Shown: positions 7,771-11,342 of the stretch, piece after piece
How the letters are laid out: each line of letters starts with the position of its first letter
How positions within the stretch are numbered: position 1 is the first letter of the stretch
DNA from: Psychrilyobacter sp.
GTDB lineage: Bacteria; Fusobacteriota; Fusobacteriia; Fusobacteriales; Fusobacteriaceae
DNA length: 11,342 nt
NCBI GenBank assembly: GCA_023145315.1
Contig: JAGLEA010000132.1
Span: forward strand, 1-11,342
Direction: 5' to 3'
The notes under the pieces: model-generated
Seen by the model: the letters and a program-made list of their open reading frames with translations, nothing else
Told to the model about the DNA's origin: nothing
Database searches by the model: none
Position numbers and translations under genes: made by a program

Positions 7771-7776
7771 CTCCTA
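7771..7776 (-). promoter_or_regulatory. recQ ribosome binding site overlapping the mscS stop codon
   Basis: On the - strand TAGGAG contains both the mscS stop (TAG) and the recQ Shine-Dalgarno core AGGAG, 8 nt before the recQ ATG. Ribosomes terminating on mscS would therefore sit on the recQ initiation site. Confidence 0.8.
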
Positions 7777-8688
7777 TATAAGACGGTCTTCTCTAGGGTG
7801 ACCCTCTTTAATTCCATCTTTTTCAACGTTTTCTGGATTAGTATGTAGATGAACATCCATTTGTGGGAAAGGAATACTGATTCCGTTAATGTCAAATTCT
7901 GTCTTAGCTGCTTCCATGACATCATAGTAAACGTCCCAATAATCCGTTGATTTACACCAAACACGAAAGACTAAATTTACAGAACTATCTCCTAATTCCC
8001 GAAGTCTAATAGTTTTGTCTATTTTCTGTATAATTTTAGGATGTGATTCAGCTATCTTTGTCAGGATAGAAATCCCCTCTCTAAAATCAGCTTCGTATGC
8101 TATACCAAATAACATATCAACTCTTCTAATTTTATTTCTATTATAGTTTAGAATATGAGTGCTAGTAACTAATCCATTTGGAATAAGTATCTTTCGATTA
8201 TCACGGGTATTTAGTGTTGTAGCGAATACATTTATTCCTTGAACTTCACCTATTTGTCCATCGATTTCAATAAGATCACCAACATCATAAGCTTTAAATA
8301 TTATTAATATCATTCCACCTGCAAAGTTGCTAAGTGTGTCTTTTAGAGCTAATCCAATACCTAGTCCAGCACCACCTAAAAGACCAGCAAATGCTGCGCC
8401 TTTAACACCTAAAACCATCAAGCAAATCATTAAAATAACAAAATTTAGTGTCATTCTCAAAATCGATCTTGAAAAAGTGTGTAAAGATTTATTAGTAGAG
8501 TGCTTTTTTAAGTTATCATATCTATTAATGAAAAAATTCATTAAATAACGTAAGATATAAAATAAAATTAAAGCAATAAATATTTTTATTAAAAATACGA
8601 AAGAAGACTCAGCAAATTGCTTAATCTGATCACTACTTGTAAAAAACTGATATAACTTACTTAAAAATCCATTATTATTTTCTATCAT
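7774..8688 (-). CDS. MscS-family mechanosensitive ion channel
   Basis: This is a small-conductance mechanosensitive channel of the cytoplasmic membrane, expected to open on hypo-osmotic shock and release solutes. The 304 residues are close to the E. coli MscS length of 286. There are three membrane segments, at about 29-54, 78-97 and 100-130. The third is the pore helix with the Gly/Ala-packed AGLLGGAGLGIGLALKDTLS followed by NFAGGMIL, which is diagnostic. The beta domain follows (YDVGDLIEIDGQIGEVQGIN, then TRDNRKILIPNG at 161-172), then the alpha/beta vestibule ending with GISIPFPQMDVHLH (269-282) and a charged 22-residue tail. The start is chosen because AGGAGA (8699-8694) stands 5 nt before it. 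It overlaps the upstream gene by 14 nt, which points to coupled translation. Confidence 0.95.
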   Translation of the reverse strand: MIENNNGFLSKLYQFFTSSDQIKQFAESSFVFLIKIFIALILFYILRYLMNFFINRYDNLKKHSTNKSLHTFSRSILRMTLNFVILMICLMVLGVKGAAFAGLLGGAGLGIGLALKDTLSNFAGGMILIIFKAYDVGDLIEIDGQIGEVQGINVFATTLNTRDNRKILIPNGLVTSTHILNYNRNKIRRVDMLFGIAYEADFREGISILTKIAESHPKIIQKIDKTIRLRELGDSSVNLVFRVWCKSTDYWDVYYDVMEAAKTEFDINGISIPFPQMDVHLHTNPENVEKDGIKEGHPREDRLI

Positions 8689-9523
8689 CTTTTTCTCCTA
8701 CTATCGTTTTAACAAACCGAAATCCATAATAAATATCTTTTGTATTAGGTGATAATTCATCTCGGAATGAAATTTGAGAGTCACTTTTAATACTATTAAA
8801 AGATCCACTTCTTAAAATTTTTAATCTACCACTAGCCGGACCAATACTATTAAATCGTTCAATTCCAGAATAAACACCACTATAGTCATTTATCCACTCC
8901 CAGACATTTCCTGTCATGTCAAAGATACCTAATTCGTTAGGAGATTTCGTGGCAACATCGTGTGTTTTACCTAAAGAATTTTTTGAGTACCAGGCCACAT
9001 CATCTATATTTTTTGAACCACTAAATAATGTATCTTTTGTTTTACTACCACCTTTAGCAGCAAATTCCCATTCAATTTCAGTAGGTAATCGGTAGCCTCT
9101 AACTTTAGTAATATCTCTTGTCTTAATTCCGTTATCATCAATAAGATTTCCATTTTCATCATAAGCAACTGGAATATTACTTTTAATCGATAACCAATTT
9201 AAAAATTTAATTGCATCAAACCATGTGACATTTATGATTGGAAGGTTACTTCTACCCCATCCATTATCGTCAACGAGAGGAAGATTCATGTCATCTGTAT
9301 AATCATCATAAAGCTCAAAAGTAACAGGAGTAGTGGCTATCAAATAATCATAGCTTATATCTACTTCCTGTGTAGGAGATGAAAATCCCCATAAATTTCC
9401 TGTTTTGTCACCCATGAGAAAATTTCCATGTTTAACTTTTATCATTTTAAAATTTTCATTATTTTTTCCAAATGAGATTCCAAAGGTTAAAAATAATAGA
9501 AATAATAAATTAATTTTTTTCAT
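8675..9523 (-). CDS. Exported SUMF1/FGE-fold protein without catalytic cysteines
   Basis: This 282-residue protein has a formylglycine-generating-enzyme (SUMF1, C-type-lectin-like) fold. Typical blocks are in order: MIKVKHGNFLMGD (27-39), ATTPVTFELYDDY (63-75), LPIINVTWFDAIKFLNWLS (94-112), GYRLPTEIEWEFAAKGG (143-159), GIFDMTGNVWEWINDY (199-214), KILRSGSFNS (235-244) and YYGFRFVK (265-272). True FGE oxidases use a Cys pair near the RSGS...R region. Here that stretch reads SDSQISFRDE and the mature protein contains no cysteine at all, so oxidation of sulfatase cysteines is unlikely, and a binding or other role is more probable. The first 19 residues form a signal peptide (KKINLLFLLFLTFGISFG), so the protein is exported. 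The start at 9523 is preferred over an in-frame ATG at 9622 because AAAGGAG lies 6 nt upstream and the signal peptide begins there. It overlaps both neighbours by 14 nt. Confidence 0.88.
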   Translation of the reverse strand: MKKINLLFLLFLTFGISFGKNNENFKMIKVKHGNFLMGDKTGNLWGFSSPTQEVDISYDYLIATTPVTFELYDDYTDDMNLPLVDDNGWGRSNLPIINVTWFDAIKFLNWLSIKSNIPVAYDENGNLIDDNGIKTRDITKVRGYRLPTEIEWEFAAKGGSKTKDTLFSGSKNIDDVAWYSKNSLGKTHDVATKSPNELGIFDMTGNVWEWINDYSGVYSGIERFNSIGPASGRLKILRSGSFNSIKSDSQISFRDELSPNTKDIYYGFRFVKTIVGEKDDRK

Positions 9524-11342
9524 AAATGTCTCCTTTATTAATTTTTTTAAAAGTTCTATATAATAGGCCATTTTGATTATGACTATTGCTTGAATATTTT
9601 GAGCCAAAGATATATATATCACCAGAACATGACTTAATTAACCTTTTGACAATTCCCATAGTATTAATTTTTTCAACTTCAAATTCATCCTCAATAGAAA
9701 ATTTGTCATTTGTCCATGTTTTAGAAAGGACCCACGAATTTTGTAAAATATTTCGTGTTTCAGGGATAAAATTTTTATTTCTAATATCTGTCCAAATTTG
9801 ATATTTAGAACTTCTACCAGAATTAATATATCCATATGGTGTAGAGATAGACAAGTAGTCTCCCTCTAACCTTTCATCTAACTCAACTAAAGTTTCAGAG
9901 GCTTTTGCACCTTCACGTAGAAATTTAATAAACTCATAATCTATTTGGTTAATATTATCAAAATTACTGAGGGTATCAATGAATTTTTTTGAAGAATCAA
10001 TTAGTTCACGACATCCCTTTAGGTTTTCATTAAACTCTGTATGATTTGTTGAAAAAAGTTCTATATATATTAGATCAAAAAATTCATCTAATCGTGTTTC
10101 TTTTGGTATACTTCCAAAGATTTTCTTTATTTTATCATATTTATCAATATTATGTTGTGGTATTCTCTTTTTTATCTCGTGACTCTCAATAGGAATTAGA
10201 CTGAATTTGTTTTTTGTAACTCTACTAATATAATTTGTTAAAAGTGAACTTCTAATTGGATCTAAACCAAGAACAATACTGATAAAGTTTTTCATTTCAT
10301 CAAAATTTAGAGTGATTTTTTCAAAATTATAAAACAGTATACTAGATATGACTAAAGCATATGCGTGTGGATTATCTAAGAGTTTTTCATTTCTGCTGAT
10401 ATTATTAAATTGAAAACCTCTTTCATTACTTATCTTTTCTAAAGCAAACTCTAGAATGATATCTGTTTGTGGGACTATAATAGATATGTCAGATGGAGAA
10501 ACACCATTGTCTAACAAGTTAAAAACTTTATTTATTACCTTTTTATTATTTATGCTTTTATAGTCATTTTCAAGATCTAAAAATATATTAGATAGAGGAG
10601 AGATACTATGACTAGAAAATATAGATTTTTCAAATTCATGAAAAAAGTCCTCAAATTTATAGTTTTTTGAATTCAATTTATTAACTTGATAGTCGGGGTT
10701 ATTAAAAAAGTTATCAGAAAAATAATCTTTTGAATAATTATAGATACCATAAGGACCATCAATATTATATGTAATATGAATATTATCTAGGTTATCTTCA
10801 ACTTTTTTTATAAAATCGATTTCAGCGATGGAAGAAATTTCTCCAGAATCAACTAAAAGATGGTTTATATTTTTATGGAAATTATTTATATAGTTTTCAT
10901 CATTGAGAAGAAAATTATTATAAAGATAGATAGAAGTACCATAATCAAAAGTTCCATATTCTAATGTTTTTTCCATATATTTATTAATTATAATATTCAT
11001 TTCAGAGTATAAATCACTATTATTTTCGATAGTAAATTTTGTTAGCTTTTCACCTATCTTAGTGTATAAAAGGTTACTGAGAGAAGCATCTAAAATATTG
11101 GAAAGTAATTTTTTTGAAATTTCTTCATTAGACATATTTAATTGATCTAGATAACCATGAGCTCTGTAGTAGTCGACAGTTTTTCCCATTAAACATTGAG
11201 AAGCTTCAAAAGTCATGAAAGTTGGGAAAAAATTTAAAGTATGAATTTTTTTACTTTTCTTTAAAACGATTGGCCAAAACTTTTTTAATTCTGATTGTAC
11301 AAAACCAAAATATGAATAAATTTTAATCTCATTAGAAAAAGT
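9510..11342 (-). CDS. Divergent superfamily-1 (UvrD/AddB-like) helicase-related protein, C-terminal part
   Basis: The frame is open to the right edge with no stop, so the ATG at 11216 is probably internal. 610 residues are visible and the N-terminus, where Walker A would be, is missing. The sequence is not one I can name with certainty, but the order of blocks resembles SF1 helicases. INHLLVDSGE (about 159-168) stands where motif II (LVDE.Q) is expected. About 25 residues later, YNIDGPYGIYN is in the place of motif III (gD..Q.IY). NGVSPSDISIIVP (279-291) resembles the start of domain 2 (G..p.dIaVL). SISTPYGYINSGRSSKYQIWT (498-518) resembles motif V, and GIVKRLIKSCSGDIYIFGS the motif VI region. 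Catalytic residues look degenerate (Ser for Glu after VD, no clear Arg finger), so ATPase activity is doubtful. The rest is Asn/Ile/Lys-rich. It ends 14 nt inside the FGE-like gene. Confidence 0.5.
   Translation of the reverse strand, partial: TFSNEIKIYSYFGFVQSELKKFWPIVLKKSKKIHTLNFFPTFMTFEASQCLMGKTVDYYRAHGYLDQLNMSNEEISKKLLSNILDASLSNLLYTKIGEKLTKFTIENNSDLYSEMNIIINKYMEKTLEYGTFDYGTSIYLYNNFLLNDENYINNFHKNINHLLVDSGEISSIAEIDFIKKVEDNLDNIHITYNIDGPYGIYNYSKDYFSDNFFNNPDYQVNKLNSKNYKFEDFFHEFEKSIFSSHSISPLSNIFLDLENDYKSINNKKVINKVFNLLDNGVSPSDISIIVPQTDIILEFALEKISNERGFQFNNISRNEKLLDNPHAYALVISSILFYNFEKITLNFDEMKNFISIVLGLDPIRSSLLTNYISRVTKNKFSLIPIESHEIKKRIPQHNIDKYDKIKKIFGSIPKETRLDEFFDLIYIELFSTNHTEFNENLKGCRELIDSSKKFIDTLSNFDNINQIDYEFIKFLREGAKASETLVELDERLEGDYLSISTPYGYINSGRSSKYQIWTDIRNKNFIPETRNILQNSWVLSKTWTNDKFSIEDEFEVEKINTMGIVKRLIKSCSGDIYIFGSKYSSNSHNQNGLLYRTFKKINKGDIYEKN
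9530..9536 (-). promoter_or_regulatory. Ribosome binding site that fixes the FGE-like start
   Basis: AAAGGAG on the - strand lies 6 nt before the ATG at 9523. It is inside the last codons of the upstream helicase-like gene, supporting the short form of the exported protein and coupled translation. Confidence 0.8.

Noticed and set aside
9524..9622. Longer N-terminus for the FGE-like protein, from the ATG at 9622
   Set aside because: The extra 33 residues would put the signal peptide in the interior and overlap the upstream gene by more than 100 nt, whereas the ATG at 9523 has a clear ribosome binding site.
1..11342. CRISPR array, tRNA/rRNA genes, insertion sequences, defence or phage genes
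   Set aside because: I looked for regular direct repeats, tRNA-like cloverleaf ends, terminal inverted repeats and transposase or integrase motifs and found none. Nearly all the sequence is accounted for by the listed genes.

Overview
The window is AT-rich (roughly 30% G+C by eye), has short spacers, strong AGGAGG-type ribosome binding sites, AGA/ATA-rich codon use and U-tract terminators. Together with the gene content (PPDK, PyrG, a stand-alone PsuG, RecQ and a lipoprotein) this suggests an anaerobic, low-GC bacterium. My best guess is a member of the Fusobacteriota (Ilyobacter/Psychrilyobacter/Propionigenium-like), but this is inferred from general character and was not tested by alignment.

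Left part, + strand: the 3' half of pyruvate phosphate dikinase (1-1419) ends at a strong intrinsic terminator. An extended -10 promoter then starts a two-gene unit: an unrecognised lipoprotein (1548-2699) and, 20 nt further on, pseudouridine-5'-phosphate glycosidase psuG (2720-3646). This unit runs into a terminator that looks bidirectional, because a small basic hypothetical protein (3705-4016, - strand) converges on it.

Right part, - strand, in order of transcription from the right edge: a divergent superfamily-1 (UvrD/AddB-like) helicase-like protein that runs off the window (9510-11342), an exported formylglycine-generating-enzyme-fold protein with no cysteines (8675-9523), an MscS-family channel (7774-8688) and recQ (5840-7762). 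The first three genes overlap by exactly 14 nt at each junction. The recQ ribosome binding site overlaps the mscS stop codon, so this is a tight, probably translationally coupled operon. After a 169-nt spacer comes pyrG (4075-5670), whose leader carries a complete intrinsic terminator just upstream of the start codon, which suggests attenuation. pyrG ends at a 32-bp perfect palindrome that acts as a terminator, followed only 19 nt later by the start of the small basic protein.

Most genes are housekeeping: pyruvate/PEP interconversion, pseudouridine salvage, CTP synthesis, recombination/repair and osmotic protection. The places that deserve attention are the pyrG leader, the helicase-like/FGE-like/MscS/RecQ operon, and the small gene placed behind the pyrG terminator. 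I see no CRISPR array, tRNA, rRNA, insertion sequence or phage gene, and no gene-free stretch longer than 300 bases.
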